A stretch of 64,000 nucleotides of DNA from Pycnococcus provasolii (GCA_049487715.1 CP150582.1:1-64000), one strand, 5' to 3'; shown: positions 1-11,205, numbered from the stretch's first letter. A program made the numbers and translations. Notes: generated by a model not told the origin, from the letters alone.

Positions 1-285
1 CCTAACCCTAACCCTAACCCTAACCCTAACCCTAACCCTAACCCTAACCCTAACCCTAACCCTAACCCTAACCCTAACCCTAACCCTAACCCTAACCCTA
101 ACCCTAACCCTAACCCTAACCCTAACCCTAACCCTAACCCTAACCCTAACCCTAACCCTAACCCTAACCCTAACCCTAACCCTAACCCTAACCCTAATCC
201 TAACCCTAACCCTAACCCTAACCCTACCAATCGTAACCCTAACCCTAACCCTACCAATCGTAACCCTAACCCTAACCCTAACCCC
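1..285. repeat. Chromosome-end telomere array, CCCTAA repeats
   Basis: The window starts with uninterrupted CCCTAA hexamers on the plus strand, the C-rich strand of a TTAGGG telomere, so base 1 is at or near a physical chromosome end. The array is nearly perfect to about 195. Variants follow: one CCTAATCC unit, then two copies of a CCCTACCAATCGTAACCC block near 225-262, ending in CCCTAACCCCAATTG. The drift from perfect to degenerate repeats away from the end is typical of a native telomere. Confidence 0.97.
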
Positions 286-1194
286 AATTGCCAGGCTGGC
301 AGTGAATGGTGAAAGGTGAATGGTCATTTACTCATTTTCAGGATCATCTCTCATTTGTTGCTATTGCGGACGCTGCTGGCGCTGCGAGCGGCAACACGAC
401 TGCTGAAGTCCCTGAGGCAGACGCATGCTCGCGCGGCGGCCGCCGTGATTCCGCGGTATTACTACGTCGAGGATCATGAACAACATCTTGTCCTATAACC
501 TCAAGGTCAAACCACTCTCCCTTAAGGTCGCATCCCCCCTCCGATATGTGCGCGACAAGAGCTCTTGCTACGGTTTTTCTTTCAGGGTGATTTTCCGGGA
601 TAACCCCATTTCGTCGCCGCGTCGTTCATGACAATGTCCAATGTATTCGCTGTACCCTTGCCAGTTTCACAATCTTTTGTCTCATAACTATCTATCTAGG
701 TGTTCGTTTGACTCGATTTTTCGCTCAAACGGTCGCCCTAGCACTAACTCGCGGCACGAGGTTGGTCGAATTGTTAATACTTTTAGCGGAAGGTATTGGC
801 TTTTTTATTCTATCACGACTGCCTCCACGCCGCCCGAGTCGACGATGCGCGCGCGATTCTCTTCGTGAACCACCGGCTCGCCGTCGTGACGCACATCCTT
901 CGGGTTGATCTTCGCCCAAGAGCTCGTCGTCGATTCCCTGAATCGAGGTACCGCTTTGTATTGACCACGTCTTTGCAGTCTCGTGTCCGCGCTCATGGCG
1001 ATCGTGATTCCACGGATTTAGGCCTTAAAACCGTGATTTCACGGTTTTGCTTTAACTAGCCGTTGGTTGCCACCAGTATGTCCCACCGTTGGTTCTATGG
1101 CTAAAGAAGATTGTGTAATTACTAATTAATGCATTGAAAAATGTTTTTGCTCAATATTGATGCAAGATGTATGAATCCACTATTATGATCGTTC

Positions 1195-1736
1195 GCATGA
1201 TTATAGATGGACAAATACTGGTATGCGCGAAAACGCATACCGTATATCCCGGTATATACCAATACCGCGGTATATCTGGTATATACCGCACGAATTTTAA
1301 ACCCGAATCGAAATTAAAACCCGAAGGACAAGATGATGTTGTCGATGTTACAAGTAGTTCTTACAAGAGGCACACCCACACCCCACCAGCCCACCAGCCC
1401 ACCAGCACATCCGCCAAACACCTCAGACTGCGCCACTACGCGCGCCACCATCACCGGCGACGACGCCATGGCGCCGGCATGGTGTGCGAAACAAAAACCT
1501 GACCGGGGCGTTGGTCGAGGGTTAGGGTTAGGGTTAGCTTTTTTGGTCGACAAATCAGGTCCATGTTCGGGATTAGGGTATTGGTTAGGGTAGGGGTTTG
1601 GATTAGGGTATTGACCAAGTGGCATATCCACTATACCGGTATGGCCGAAAACGCATACGGTATATACCGGTATATACCCGGTATATACCACAGTATAATA
1701 TATCGGTATATTTACACGTCCATCTATACGCATGAT
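1195..1736. repeat. Inverted GGTATATACC element bracketing telomere-like repeats
   Basis: Two AT-rich blocks rich in GGTATATACC and CCGGTATAT palindromes lie at about 1228-1290 and 1631-1712. Their outer ends carry matching 11-base arms in opposite orientation: TATAGATGGAC at 1202-1212 and GTCCATCTATA at 1718-1728. Both blocks also contain GAAAACGCATAC. The roughly 540-bp unit looks like a non-autonomous element or a foldback structure. It has no coding capacity that I can see, and no target-site duplication was established. Confidence 0.5.
1515..1612. repeat. Interstitial telomere-like repeats in inverted orientation
   Basis: Three GGGTTAGGG-type units at 1518-1536 are followed by degenerate GGATTAGGG, GGTTAGGG and GGATTAGGG units to about 1612. 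They run on the plus strand in the G-rich sense, opposite to the terminal CCCTAA array. Confidence 0.8.
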
Positions 1737-2156
1737 ATGAGTTTGCGATGTCTATGTGCTCTCTGAGCTTAATTCGTTCGCACCGCTTTGCACTTAAAAT
1801 TGTGAAGCGCTGCCTTTACTAAGGTCTAGCCGACAACGCACCGTCGTCGCCACGCTTGTGTGCTTCACTGCCTGAACTTTTCTTGTTGTAGTTGCTTTCT
1901 TAGCCTCGCTCGAAACGCGTGCTGACAAGCAAAGGGTTTCAGGATTTTACCACGTCAGTTCTACTATAGACAAAATCCAGCGGGCAAGTACTTATGTGCA
2001 GGTAAGGTAACATTTGGGGTTTAGGCTTGGCATCAGTTCGGGGTTGTTACGTAGCGTCACACTTGTGAGTGAGGCGGACGCGCCGTTAGAAAAACTAAAG
2101 TGCAACTTCATTACTGAATGAGGCATCTCAAAACATACATTAGATGCGTGCGAGTG

Positions 2157-3629
2157 TCACGCGGCGCGGCCTTGGCGCTTGGCAGCCGCCTGCGATGGGA
2201 GGCACTGCGCAAACGCCGCCCGCAGCTCGGGCTCGAGTGCTTCACCCACAGGCCACTTGGTCGCTGCGGCACTTGTCTGCAGCACGAACACGCCCGTGTC
2301 ATACGGGGAGGTGCGGAACGGGTCCTGCCGTTGGTGCGACGCGCCGTCGCAGAAGCCGTGGTCGGCGGCTGCGACCACAACCCGCAGCCGCAGGAAGGCG
2401 CTCTTCGAAAGCGACGTCCACGCCTCGAGCTCAGTCCACCCCGGCTGCACGAAGCAGAAGGCGAGTGGGTCGCCAGTGTCCTCCGCCGCCTCCAGAAGCT
2501 GCACGCAGCGCGCCGCGGCGCGGCCAAGCATGTACGGCACGAATGGTGGGTTCACCTCGAAGCTGCCGCGCCGCGGCGAGCAGCTCCAGAAGCTTCCCGC
2601 ACTACCAAATGGCGCGTCGACGTCCGGGAACGCGCTGCAGAAGCGCGCGAAGTACGCGTTCAGCGGCGACGCGAAGCACTCCATCGTCACCCCGAGGCGT
2701 TCGTGCAGCAGTCGGAACACGGGCGGTCCGGCCGCTGCCTGGAAGCCGTGCCCGTGGAGCGTCTTGTAACGCAGCAACAGCGCGAAGAGACGCAGGTCAA
2801 CTGCATCCGCACGCTCGCCCGTTCCAGGCGACGCGCAGTGCCGCCGGTGCAGCTCCACAAGCTTCTCGTGCGCCGCGTGCGTGAGCTTCACGAAGCACCC
2901 GTCGAGCGTGTAGTCCAGCGAGTGCCGATGCCGCGCCACCGACAGTCTTCCTGCCGCAGCGGTCGCCGCGGCGTCGCCGCCGTCCACCAGCCTGCGCGCT
3001 AGTGCCTCCAGCTTGGCAGCCTCCGCCACCGACGCCGCGTGCAGCTCCTCCGCTGCTCTCTCCGCCTTCGCCGTATCCACGCCCGCTCGCACCAAGTCCT
3101 CCACGAGCCCTCCGCCATCGCCGCCAGCCACCCCGCTGCCGCACGGCAGCAGCGGGTCCGGCGTGCCCAGCACGCCGCACAGGCCTCGCTTCCGCCGCTT
3201 CCCCTTCGCGCCCGCCAGCTGAGTCCCGCCCTGCTCCTCAGCGAGTTTGCACGCGAACCGCCAGCGCTCCAGCGCCAGCTGCGGCGGCGCGACCAATCCC
3301 AGCGCCTCGCACTGCCTCGCCAGCGCCTTGCGCAGCGCCTCCACAGCCTTGGCCCGCCGCACCTCCAGCGTCGCCGCCGCCGCCGCCGAGCGGCACACAC
3401 ACCTCAGCGGCGCCGGCGGAATGCCCTGCGGCGCCGCCACCGTCAGGTCCCAGGGCTCAACGGCGCGCGCGCGCCGCGGCACCCCCGCAACCGCGGCGCC
3501 CGCCCCCGTAGGCGCGGCGGACGTGTGCTCGTGCAGCTTCGTCTCAGTGCGCCGCAGCTTCTTCGCGCCCCCTGCAGCAGCGCCCAGCGCCGGCGCATCC
3601 TTCGCACGCTTGCGTCCCCGCTTGACCAT
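2157..3629 (-). CDS. PCIF1: PCIF1-like mRNA cap-adjacent adenosine N6-methyltransferase
   Basis: Predicted 490-residue protein, the first gene inward of the telomere. The C-terminal half carries the family's NPPF catalytic motif in an EVNPPFVPYML context, followed by a conserved hydrophobic strand (AFCFVQPGW) and a late SPYDTGVFVLQT block. In animals PCIF1 (CAPAM) makes m6Am on the first transcribed adenosine of capped mRNA. The WW domain that binds the RNA polymerase II tail in animals is not evident; the N-terminus is instead basic and low-complexity, consistent with nuclear targeting. I chose the ATG at 3629 (MVKRGRKRAKD). An in-frame ATG at 3719 would add 30 Gly/Arg-rich residues. Function is inferred from the family. 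Confidence 0.85.
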   Translation of the reverse strand: MVKRGRKRAKDAPALGAAAGGAKKLRRTETKLHEHTSAAPTGAGAAVAGVPRRARAVEPWDLTVAAPQGIPPAPLRCVCRSAAAAATLEVRRAKAVEALRKALARQCEALGLVAPPQLALERWRFACKLAEEQGGTQLAGAKGKRRKRGLCGVLGTPDPLLPCGSGVAGGDGGGLVEDLVRAGVDTAKAERAAEELHAASVAEAAKLEALARRLVDGGDAAATAAAGRLSVARHRHSLDYTLDGCFVKLTHAAHEKLVELHRRHCASPGTGERADAVDLRLFALLLRYKTLHGHGFQAAAGPPVFRLLHERLGVTMECFASPLNAYFARFCSAFPDVDAPFGSAGSFWSCSPRRGSFEVNPPFVPYMLGRAAARCVQLLEAAEDTGDPLAFCFVQPGWTELEAWTSLSKSAFLRLRVVVAAADHGFCDGASHQRQDPFRTSPYDTGVFVLQTSAAATKWPVGEALEPELRAAFAQCLPSQAAAKRQGRAA

Positions 3630-3921
3630 TAATGGCTCGGAAAATGTCCCACCGAAATGGTCCCCCCTTCCCCTCCTTCCTCCCCCTCCCTCCGCCTTTG
3701 CGAGGGAATATCCTACCACCCGTGTTCCGAAAATCCGAAGCAGTCACGTCATCAAAAGCAAGTAAGTTACGGCACCTCACTTATTATGTGCAAAACTTGA
3801 AACAGTAATCTTTTTTAGTTCGTTCAGTATTATTACAAGCAGGACAGAGAAGAAATAACCTGTTCGATAAAAAAAAAAAGACACCACCGCACATACTTTT
3901 GGCGCACCACATACTCTATCA

Positions 3922-5202
3922 TTATTGCAGCGAGAGCGCAAATGTGCGCATCACCTCGTTGGCCTCGCCACGTGCAAGACGCGCGCCAGCGTGTCCAACC
4001 ACCTGTGATGCGCAGATACTTCCGAGCAGACCCGAAGCTTCTGGAGTCTCGCCGTTCAACATCCCAAAGAGGAACCCAGCCGCGTACGCGTCGCCGGCAC
4101 CGCACGTATCAACAGGTTTAAAGTCAGCGGCATGCGCGGGAACATGGATCAACGTGCTACGCCCCGACGCGACGTAGCTTCCGTGACAGCCGTCCGTTAC
4201 CACCACGAGAGGGCACTCGCGAGCCGCCACCTCGGCAGCCGCCGCGGGACACGCCTCGCCCGTCAGCGCATGCGCTTCGGCAGCGTTGCAGAAAAGCAGG
4301 TCGCACGCGTTTGACACAAGTTCGCGCATCTCCGGTGCGAATCGTTCGACACACGTAACGTCCGATGCGGTAAGCACGACACGCGTCCCAACCTTGCGCG
4401 CTCTCTTGACGGAATTGGCAATGGCTGCGACAGTCGCACCCTCCTCCCACAGGTACCCCTCGACAATTAACGATGCGCTCGACTGGATTGCGCCGAAAAA
4501 GGCGTCATCCTGGGGAACGTCCGCCGAGCTTCCCGGATGGCTTAACATCGTTCTCTGCGCATCTGGGGTTGTCAAAACGACGACGCTTCCCGTCGCTGCG
4601 CCGTCACGAGGTTCGGAAAGGAAGTTCACGCCAGCCTTGCGTACTTCTCTGCGGTAGAACCCACCCAGCGGGTCGTCTCCAATGCTTCCCGCCATGCCGA
4701 CGCGCACGGAAGGAAATGCAACGACTGCGTTCACGTCAACATGTTCGCCGTTGGCGAACTGCAGTAAGTCGTTCGCTTCGCCAAGTCGGCTGAGTGCGAC
4801 AAGTGTATTGGACAGAGAGCCTCCCGCGGATACCTCAACGCCCGCGTAGTCGTCAAGCTTGGCAAGCACGTCACTTTTGAATGCGGCGTCGATAACCTTG
4901 CGACCCCCGCGCACGTCTGCGAGTCCGAGCTCGTTGATGAACTTGTCGTCGACGCGTGCCGCGAGGTCGACCATAGCCTGACCAAGCCCGAGCGCTGCAT
5001 AGCTTCTGTTTGGCTGCACGATAGAACTTCCCCACCTCGCTGCTGCTGCCGCGTCGGCGGCGGCTGTTGCCACCGCCGCCGATGCCGATGCCGATGCTGG
5101 CGCCGATGCGGACGACGACGACGGGAGAGGAGACGCGACTGCGCGCGTCACTCCTCCCCTTTTGGTGAAGCGAGTCGCCTTCCCGTGCGTCATCGTCATC
5201 AT
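3922..5202 (-). CDS. NARA5: NARA5-like plastid PfkB-family sugar/nucleoside kinase
   Basis: Predicted 426 residues when started at the ATG at 5202. The frame is open upstream to 5661, but the MMTMTH start is followed by a Ser/Ala/Arg-rich segment typical of a plastid transit peptide. PfkB features are clear: an N-terminal GGSLSNTLVALSRLG substrate-site loop, GSIGDDPLG, and the C-terminal DTCGAGDAYAAG signature with the catalytic Asp. The TPDAQRTML and TASDVTCVERF segments resemble Arabidopsis NARA5 (At4g27600), needed for Rubisco and photosystem accumulation, rather than cytosolic adenosine kinase. The true substrate is unknown. It is divergent from the gene at 6066 across an 860-bp spacer. 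Confidence 0.8.
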   Translation of the reverse strand: MMTMTHGKATRFTKRGGVTRAVASPLPSSSSASAPASASASAAVATAAADAAAAARWGSSIVQPNRSYAALGLGQAMVDLAARVDDKFINELGLADVRGGRKVIDAAFKSDVLAKLDDYAGVEVSAGGSLSNTLVALSRLGEANDLLQFANGEHVDVNAVVAFPSVRVGMAGSIGDDPLGGFYRREVRKAGVNFLSEPRDGAATGSVVVLTTPDAQRTMLSHPGSSADVPQDDAFFGAIQSSASLIVEGYLWEEGATVAAIANSVKRARKVGTRVVLTASDVTCVERFAPEMRELVSNACDLLFCNAAEAHALTGEACPAAAAEVAARECPLVVVTDGCHGSYVASGRSTLIHVPAHAADFKPVDTCGAGDAYAAGFLFGMLNGETPEASGLLGSICASQVVGHAGARLARGEANEVMRTFALSLQ

Positions 5203-6065
5203 GGCTGTGCTTCTGAATAAATAGAGAACACCGATAAAAGTTGTGGTTTTGGACACGGTGTCACAAGGAGGGTGAGGGTAAGGAAACGGCTGGACCAGAG
5301 GGAGAAAGGAGAGGAAAGGGTCGGAGCGGATAGCTTTCCTCCGCACGCGGCGGCGGCGTGGCCTTCCTTGCCACAAAAATCTGGGGATCCGCCAAGGAAC
5401 GGGGAAGGTTTGTCGGCGAGCGAAGGCACACCCCTTTCTTTTCTCATCGAGGCCTACCGGTCCGCCTGTGGCGGGGGAGAGACTGCTCACTGCAGGCGCA
5501 GGGAGGGAACCAACCATGAGCAGGCGGAAATCGTAGTAGCCAATAGGGTTTCCACACGGCTTTCCTTCGGCCTCGGGTGTCGGGACGTGCCGACGAGAAG
5601 GAATAGCAATGCGTGGGACTGCGAATGGAGGGGCCGGGGAGGGGGCGCCGCGGTCAACCAACCTTCCCTCTTGGTCTACCGTGGACGGCCGACCGACCCC
5701 TCGACGTCGGCCCCCCGGGGGGATTCTCGCCGCCTTCCTCAGTTGTCAGTGCCTCGCACGTCGCACGTCGCACGTCGGGTATCGGGATGAGGGAGGGGCG
5801 AGGGGGAAAGTCAACGTGTCGCACGCGGACGACTGCCCTTAGACGACCAGGAGACGGGACGTGGTCTCCCTAGTCTATCGTAGTGCTAAAGTGAGGGTCC
5901 GGGTCCCCCTTCGACTTCCCTTCTCTCCCTTCTCTCCCCCTGAGGCCCTGAGACCAGTGGTCGTGTCGACGAGGTCGACCTGTCGTCCTGCCCTGTCCCC
6001 CCTCATTCTACCTCCTCGCACGCGCAACCGACAAGAAGAGTCAACGGCTCCCACTTCGTAGTAGT
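5203..6065. promoter_or_regulatory. Divergent intergenic region between NARA5-like and USP-fusion genes
   Basis: 863 bp separating two outward-facing start codons, so it should hold both promoters and 5' leaders. Pyrimidine-rich tracts are frequent near the right-hand gene, and a short CGCACGT direct repeat lies at about 5755-5775. No RNA gene or convincing small ORF is seen. Confidence 0.5.
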
Positions 6066-9000
6066 ATGGGAGCAGCGACGTCCGCGCAGGGTGGCCATGC
6101 GCCTCGCATCGTCCTCGACCCGGCGAACGACGAACTCGACAAGTACGCCGTAACGCGAGGGGACGGCACGGTGCAGCGCAAGGCGGTTCGACGAGGCAAG
6201 GAGCTCGAAGCGAAGCTTGACCTGCTCAAGGCTGGCGTCGACGACCTCAAGAACGTCATCGAGGACGAGCTCAAGGCGGAGGATGAGAAAAAGTTTCGCA
6301 AAGTTTTCGACCACAAGAAAAAGGAGTGGATTGTGGTGGCTCAGGACACGGAGAAGAACATGAAGGAGAAGAAGAAGAACCTTGCAAATAAGAAGAAGGG
6401 CAAGAAGGGCAAGAAAAGCATTGACGAAGAGCTCGCTGAGAGACAGGCACCACGTGGAAGGGACCCGTCAACAATCATCAGGCAGACGTCAAAGGGTGTG
6501 CTGCTGCCGGAGGGAGTTGAGGTGGTCGCAGAGTCAAACGAAGTCGTCGCCAGTAATGAGCGAGACTGGGTGACCATCGCAAACCAAGCCATGAAGAGAA
6601 CTGCACTCTACATCTCCGGTGCGAACGCATTTGGCTTGAGCGACATGGGCTCGGACGGGAAAGACGCGCAAAAGCTTGTCGACTCCATTCCCTCGCAAAT
6701 GATCTCGGTATTTTCCGCAAACAACTCCGACGATCAGACCAAGGCGTTGCTCTCCAATAGTACGAAACTTCCATCTCTATTTTTCTTCTTGTCAGCTTGA
6801 TTCAGCCATCATGAATCGTTGATATCTAACGAGCACTAACCAATACACGACCACGACACGACACTACACGACACAATCTTACAGTGCAAGAACACCTTGG
6901 TAAGGCTGGTGACCTGGAAAAGGACCTTAACGAGGAGACTCAGAAGGTCAAGGAACTTGAAGCGAAGCAAGCGGCGGAGAAAGCAGTGGATCAAATGAAT
7001 GCTGAAGGCGAAGGCGAAGGCGGCGACGACAACGGTGGCGATGGCGACGACTTGAAACCGAAAAAGGCGGGCAATACAGACGCAATCAAGAAGGCTCGTG
7101 AGACTGCAGCAAAGCTGCGTGACATGAAGGAGGGGAAAACCAAGCCAGGCCACGTTGAAAAGGAGGACTTCGATAGAGAGGAGGAGATGGTGCAGAAGCT
7201 GGCTGAGGAGGAATTCAAAAAGCTGAGTGAGGAGCACGTCATTCACCAAGAAGACGGGTCGTTCACGTACAATAAGGAGCTTGTGGCGGAGGAAATCGAG
7301 GAAATCAGAAAGGCGCACGCGGAGGCTTTGAGGAAGGCGAAAGAGGAGGCGGCAGCCATGAAAGCGGCACGCGAGGAGGAGCTGAAGGAGGCTTTGGGAG
7401 TCGCGAAAGAGTTGGCTGAGGATGTTGACGCCATCGTGCATCGCGCGAACGCAAATGACTTGTACAATGTTCTGATGCGCGGCCTCGAGTTTTCGCAGCC
7501 AGAGGTGCGCTCTGTGAAAAAATGGGTAGAAACGCCAATCAACGCGCAGGAGGTTGCATCTGATCGACACAATGCGATCAAACTTGCACGGGAGGGAAAG
7601 CTCGCCGCGAACATCTTTACAGCGCATGCCCACTCGCCTGCCGATCCGACCTACCCGCTCAGCCTCGAGCATGGGTGGGTCCTGCTCGAAAAGTTCCTTC
7701 CCAACGGCGGGCAGAATATACGAGGTGAGCGCATCATGGGACTCTCGATGGCGGCGAGGCATATGATCATGTTGGCGCTGAGACTGCGCGAGATTGCTGG
7801 GCAGGCTGCCGTGGACTGCTTCACGATGATCATTCACACGAACGCCAAGACAGACAACCTGATGAGCGCCGACGCCATCAACTATAACTTCTACGGCTTT
7901 CAGCGCGAGAATGTCATTTTCGTCCCACAGGAGGAGCTGCCCGGATACGTGTGGGACAAGGATGGCATGGTATTCAAGGCTGACGCCTCGTCTCCTCTCG
8001 AAAGCTACGGAACGGGTTACGCGATGAAGCAGCTTGCGTGGGGAATGACTGGATACTCGATCGACGAAAAGGGAAAGAAGCAGATCCTCGTGAAGAGCGT
8101 TCTGCAACATCTGGAAGACAAGGATGTCCACTACTTGGTCTCGAATCGTATCGACGATGCCGAAAAATACGGCGACGAGGCGTTCCCTCTCGACTTTCTC
8201 GCGTATTGCCACAAAATAAGGTCGACAGAGGCACCAATTGCAAACATGTTCCTCGACGTGGCCTTGAAGACGTCACTCGTTGATGTCAAGAAAGCTGGGC
8301 AGGCGGTCGTTCACACGAGGTTTGCGAACGGGAGGCCGGCACCGTTGGACAGCGCCGACATGGCGGCGTCAACTTCTTCATTGAATCCTGAGAACTTTGC
8401 TGACGATTCCTCGCCCATGGCTGCGAAAATTCTCAAGGCGCCGTCTGTGACGGTGGGAGCGAACGCAGCTATGCTGTCGAAACTCATACATGGGAGTGGA
8501 GATCAGGTGTACGTTGGCACCGGACGGTACATCTTCTACCTCAAAGGTCTCAGCAAGAATCTGCAGGCCACGCTCAAAAGACCTTCGGGCACGCCGTTTG
8601 GCGTCATCCTACGCAACGGAACGCTTTACCCTCAGTTCTCCGTTGGCGACCTGTCGTTGACGCCCGGAGTGCACACCATGGCATTCGAAGGGTCGGGGGA
8701 GCTGATCAACATCCAACTCTCGGAAAATTTTAGGTATATGGCGGAACCTATCGCGCGCCAATTCGTGAAGATGGATCGCAAGAAAGCGTTCCAGTCGCAT
8801 GCAGCAGAGGCGGCCAGGAGATCGAAGCACGTGAAGCTCACGCTGAAGAACATCGGCAGACTGCAGCGCTTTAAAGTCGCAATCGCGTGCACGAACGATA
8901 CCGCGAGCTTGAAAGGGTTCGATTTCATCAACGAGCTGCTTACTGCTGGCCTAGATAAGGTGCACATGCTGCACATTGCATCATCGGCCAAGGAGGCGAG

Positions 9001-9694
9001 CGACGCGCCGAGGCTGTTCAACATGTTTGAGCCGCAGAATCGTCTGCTCGAGATGAATCTCAACTGCGTCGTTGCGGGTGGAGGGTCGTCGGGCAAGCCG
9101 CTGGTAAAGATCATGGAGGAATGCGACAACATCAAGGCTGACTTCCTTGTGATGGGATCTGAGGTTCTTGCTAAGGCTGAAAGTACCAGCGCCGCATTAG
9201 GCTCGCTCTCCCTTGCGTGCGTGAAGGAGATGACGATGCCAATCATGATCATGAAGGCGAATGCAAAGAATGCCTTTTCCTCCGAAGCGAAGGCTGAGGC
9301 TAATGGCAAACCTATTGCGATTAAGACACTTTTACATGCGGACTCGGGATGCCTCGAGCCCCTCAAGTTTCTGCTGAAGATCTTACGACCCACGGGAGCG
9401 GAGGACAGCGTGGTGATTGCGTACGAGGAGGCGATGGGAGATCAAAAGCAGAACCAAGAACGGCTGATTAAGAAAGTCAAGGATGATCTGGAGGGCGGTC
9501 AGATTGAGTTTACGGTTCACCCTTTCAACAAGGGAAATAACGCGCGAACACTGAATCGCATCGCGCGCGAGCGGGGCTGCGACTTGATTGTCTTTTCGGC
9601 ACCCGCCACACGGGGAATCAGTCCCTTCGTCGCGGAAATTTTGCACATAGCGCCTTGTCCCGTGATGGTGTACAAGTCTGTGAGAACAAATTAG
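6066..9694 (+). CDS. Nucleotidyltransferase-like protein with C-terminal tandem universal-stress-protein domains
   Basis: Two exons, 6066-6759 and 6885-9694, giving 1,167 residues; splicing joins them in phase 1 as SN-MQEHLG. The N-terminal ~410 residues are highly charged and mostly coiled coil (Lys/Glu-rich, with a KKGKKGKK stretch). Residues ~415-800 resemble a UDP-sugar pyrophosphorylase-like GT-A fold, with conserved-looking blocks such as ESYGTGYAMKQLAW and VSNRIDDAEKYGDEAFPLDF, though no catalytic loop is certain. The last ~280 residues form two USP-like Rossmann domains; the final one ends with the typical GISPFVAEIL..CPVMV pattern. Cytosolic or ciliary location is possible but not shown. 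Function is unknown and the fusion is unusual. Confidence 0.7.
6760..6884 (+). other. Intron in the USP-fusion gene
   Basis: 125-bp intron. It starts GTACGA and ends CTTACAG, with a CACTAAC branch-like motif near 6833-6839. Removal joins phase-1 exon ends into an ATG codon and links two frames that otherwise stop shortly after 6780 or begin without an ATG. Confidence 0.88.
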
Positions 9695-9860
9695 TAATTT
9701 CTCGATCGGTAAACCAAGTCAACTGTAAAGAGCTTGCTTAATTATTGCATTATCAATTTGATAAGGCGTTAATTAGGACGCCTTAAGTAGCAAGGGGATA
9801 CGAATAATGGTGTGAATGGACGACGTCAATTTCATTGCATTGACTGAATTACAAACTTCT

Positions 9861-10943
9861 TCAATCCTTTGTTGTTACAACTCGCTGATGGTGGGGTGGT
9901 GCGGGAGGAGGTGGCGGAGGAGGTGGAGGAGACGGCGGCGGCGGCGGCGGCGGCATGGGTGGGAGTGGAGGCAGCGGAGTGCCTGGAACGCCAGGTTCTG
10001 GAGGAGGTGGCGGCGGCGGTGGAAAAGCGCCATGTCGCAGTCTCCACCTTTCTAACCTTTCAAACGCGTAAGTGCGTCGCACGTGGTGATCTCTGAGAAG
10101 CTGCACATCCTCCGTCCTCACGAGAGAGCCTCCAGCGTGCACGTACCGCGTTCCGTCCACCTCGCGGTACGACGCGAGCGTGAGCTCGTCGAGCTCGTCG
10201 TCGCTGAGCCACTCCTCGTTACCCGCAAGGTGGACCGTCTTTCGCCCTTTGTCATCCACGTCGGCTGGCGGCGGAGATGGCCACGGTGGTGCTCCACTTG
10301 GCCGAGATGCGGGACGAAGAAAGCGGAGCATGTAGTCTCTCATCGGCGGCGCGTTTGGTACAGGAGCGGGTGCCGCAGGAGGTGGAGGCGTGCACCCTCT
10401 CGAGAGGTCGCAACCTCTTTTCCTTAGTTTGTACTTCCACTGCTTGTAGCTGAGAACCTTCTCGTCGCCCCGCTCCTCCATGGCCATCTTCTCAAGCTCA
10501 TAACGCCTGTACTCCGGCTTTGCCTGCTTCTCTTCGGCTCTACGCAGCCTCTCCGCCTCCTGTTTCTTTTCGAGCAGTCGTTTCATGCGCTTCACACGCC
10601 TCCGTTCTTCGTCGTTCTGCTTTTTGTGCTTCTTGGCCGCCTCAGCTTCCGCGCTGTTGACGAGCTCCTTGACGATGCCGTTGAACTGCGCCGCGGACAT
10701 GGCTTCGAGCACCTTGCGTCTGTTCCCCGCTGCCGCCGGTGCTGCGTCTGGGGGACCGCTGATGGCCGCGGCGACGATCATGAGCAGCGCGAGTGTCCAC
10801 GCGGCTGTGCATACGATCGAGCACCGCACGAGCCACCGCCTAATGAAAAGGCGCCTGCTTTGACAAGCGAGATCGGAGTTGTGTCCCAACGCGCGCGGAG
10901 TCGGCATACGATCCGAGGCGGCACACGATCCCGGCCCCGCCAT
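9861..10943 (-). CDS. Single-pass membrane protein with coiled coil and proline-rich tail
   Basis: 360 residues from the ATG at 10943; no family recognised. After a basic N-terminus there is one hydrophobic segment at about residues 40-62 (CTAAWTLALLMIVAAAI), which would act as a signal anchor. Residues ~85-175 are a strongly basic, Lys/Glu/Arg-rich helix likely to form a coiled coil. The C-terminal half has several Pro-rich runs and ends in a long poly-proline/glycine tract encoded by GC-rich simple sequence. It is convergent with the USP-fusion gene (166 bp between stops). The poly-proline tail could bind profilin or SH3/WW domains, but that is speculation. Confidence 0.65.
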   Translation of the reverse strand: MAGPGSCAASDRMPTPRALGHNSDLACQSRRLFIRRWLVRCSIVCTAAWTLALLMIVAAAISGPPDAAPAAAGNRRKVLEAMSAAQFNGIVKELVNSAEAEAAKKHKKQNDEERRRVKRMKRLLEKKQEAERLRRAEEKQAKPEYRRYELEKMAMEERGDEKVLSYKQWKYKLRKRGCDLSRGCTPPPPAAPAPVPNAPPMRDYMLRFLRPASRPSGAPPWPSPPPADVDDKGRKTVHLAGNEEWLSDDELDELTLASYREVDGTRYVHAGGSLVRTEDVQLLRDHHVRRTYAFERLERWRLRHGAFPPPPPPPPEPGVPGTPLPPLPPMPPPPPPPSPPPPPPPPPAPPHHQRVVTTKD

Positions 10944-11205
10944 CCCTTACAAAACACACGACCACGGAAAGAAAGCAAGACAAGGGAAGGGGTTAAGAAG
11001 AACCCCGAATGAATGCAACTCCAGGACTCCAGGTTCTAACCCCGAACAACTCCTCCGGGGGGGATACCGGTTGGACTTAACGTGGTGAGGATAAGTTCCC
11101 CTTTTCCTTTGCGAAAACCCTCGCAAATCAACACCTCTCCTCTCTCCTCTCCTCTCCATCCCACCCGCACAAGGACATATCTCACTCCCTCCCCGACCTC
11201 GAGCC

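Larger units (their letters stand above)
286..2156. other. Gene-free subtelomere
   Basis: About 1.9 kb between the telomere array and the first convincing gene. Base composition is lower in GC than the genes inside. Short open frames exist but none has a recognisable domain or sustained coding character. It holds inverted telomere-like GGTTAGGG units at 1515-1612 and a palindromic GGTATATACC element in two copies (about 1195-1290 and 1631-1736). I see no RNA gene in it. Confidence 0.8.

Noticed and set aside
3922-5661. Using the upstream start at 5661 for the PfkB kinase
   Set aside because: The extra 153 residues are Pro/Arg-rich with no similarity, while the start at 5202 yields a normal transit peptide and family length.
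6836-8212. 458-codon frame antisense to the USP-fusion gene
   Set aside because: Mirror of strong codon bias on the opposite strand; no recognisable motif.
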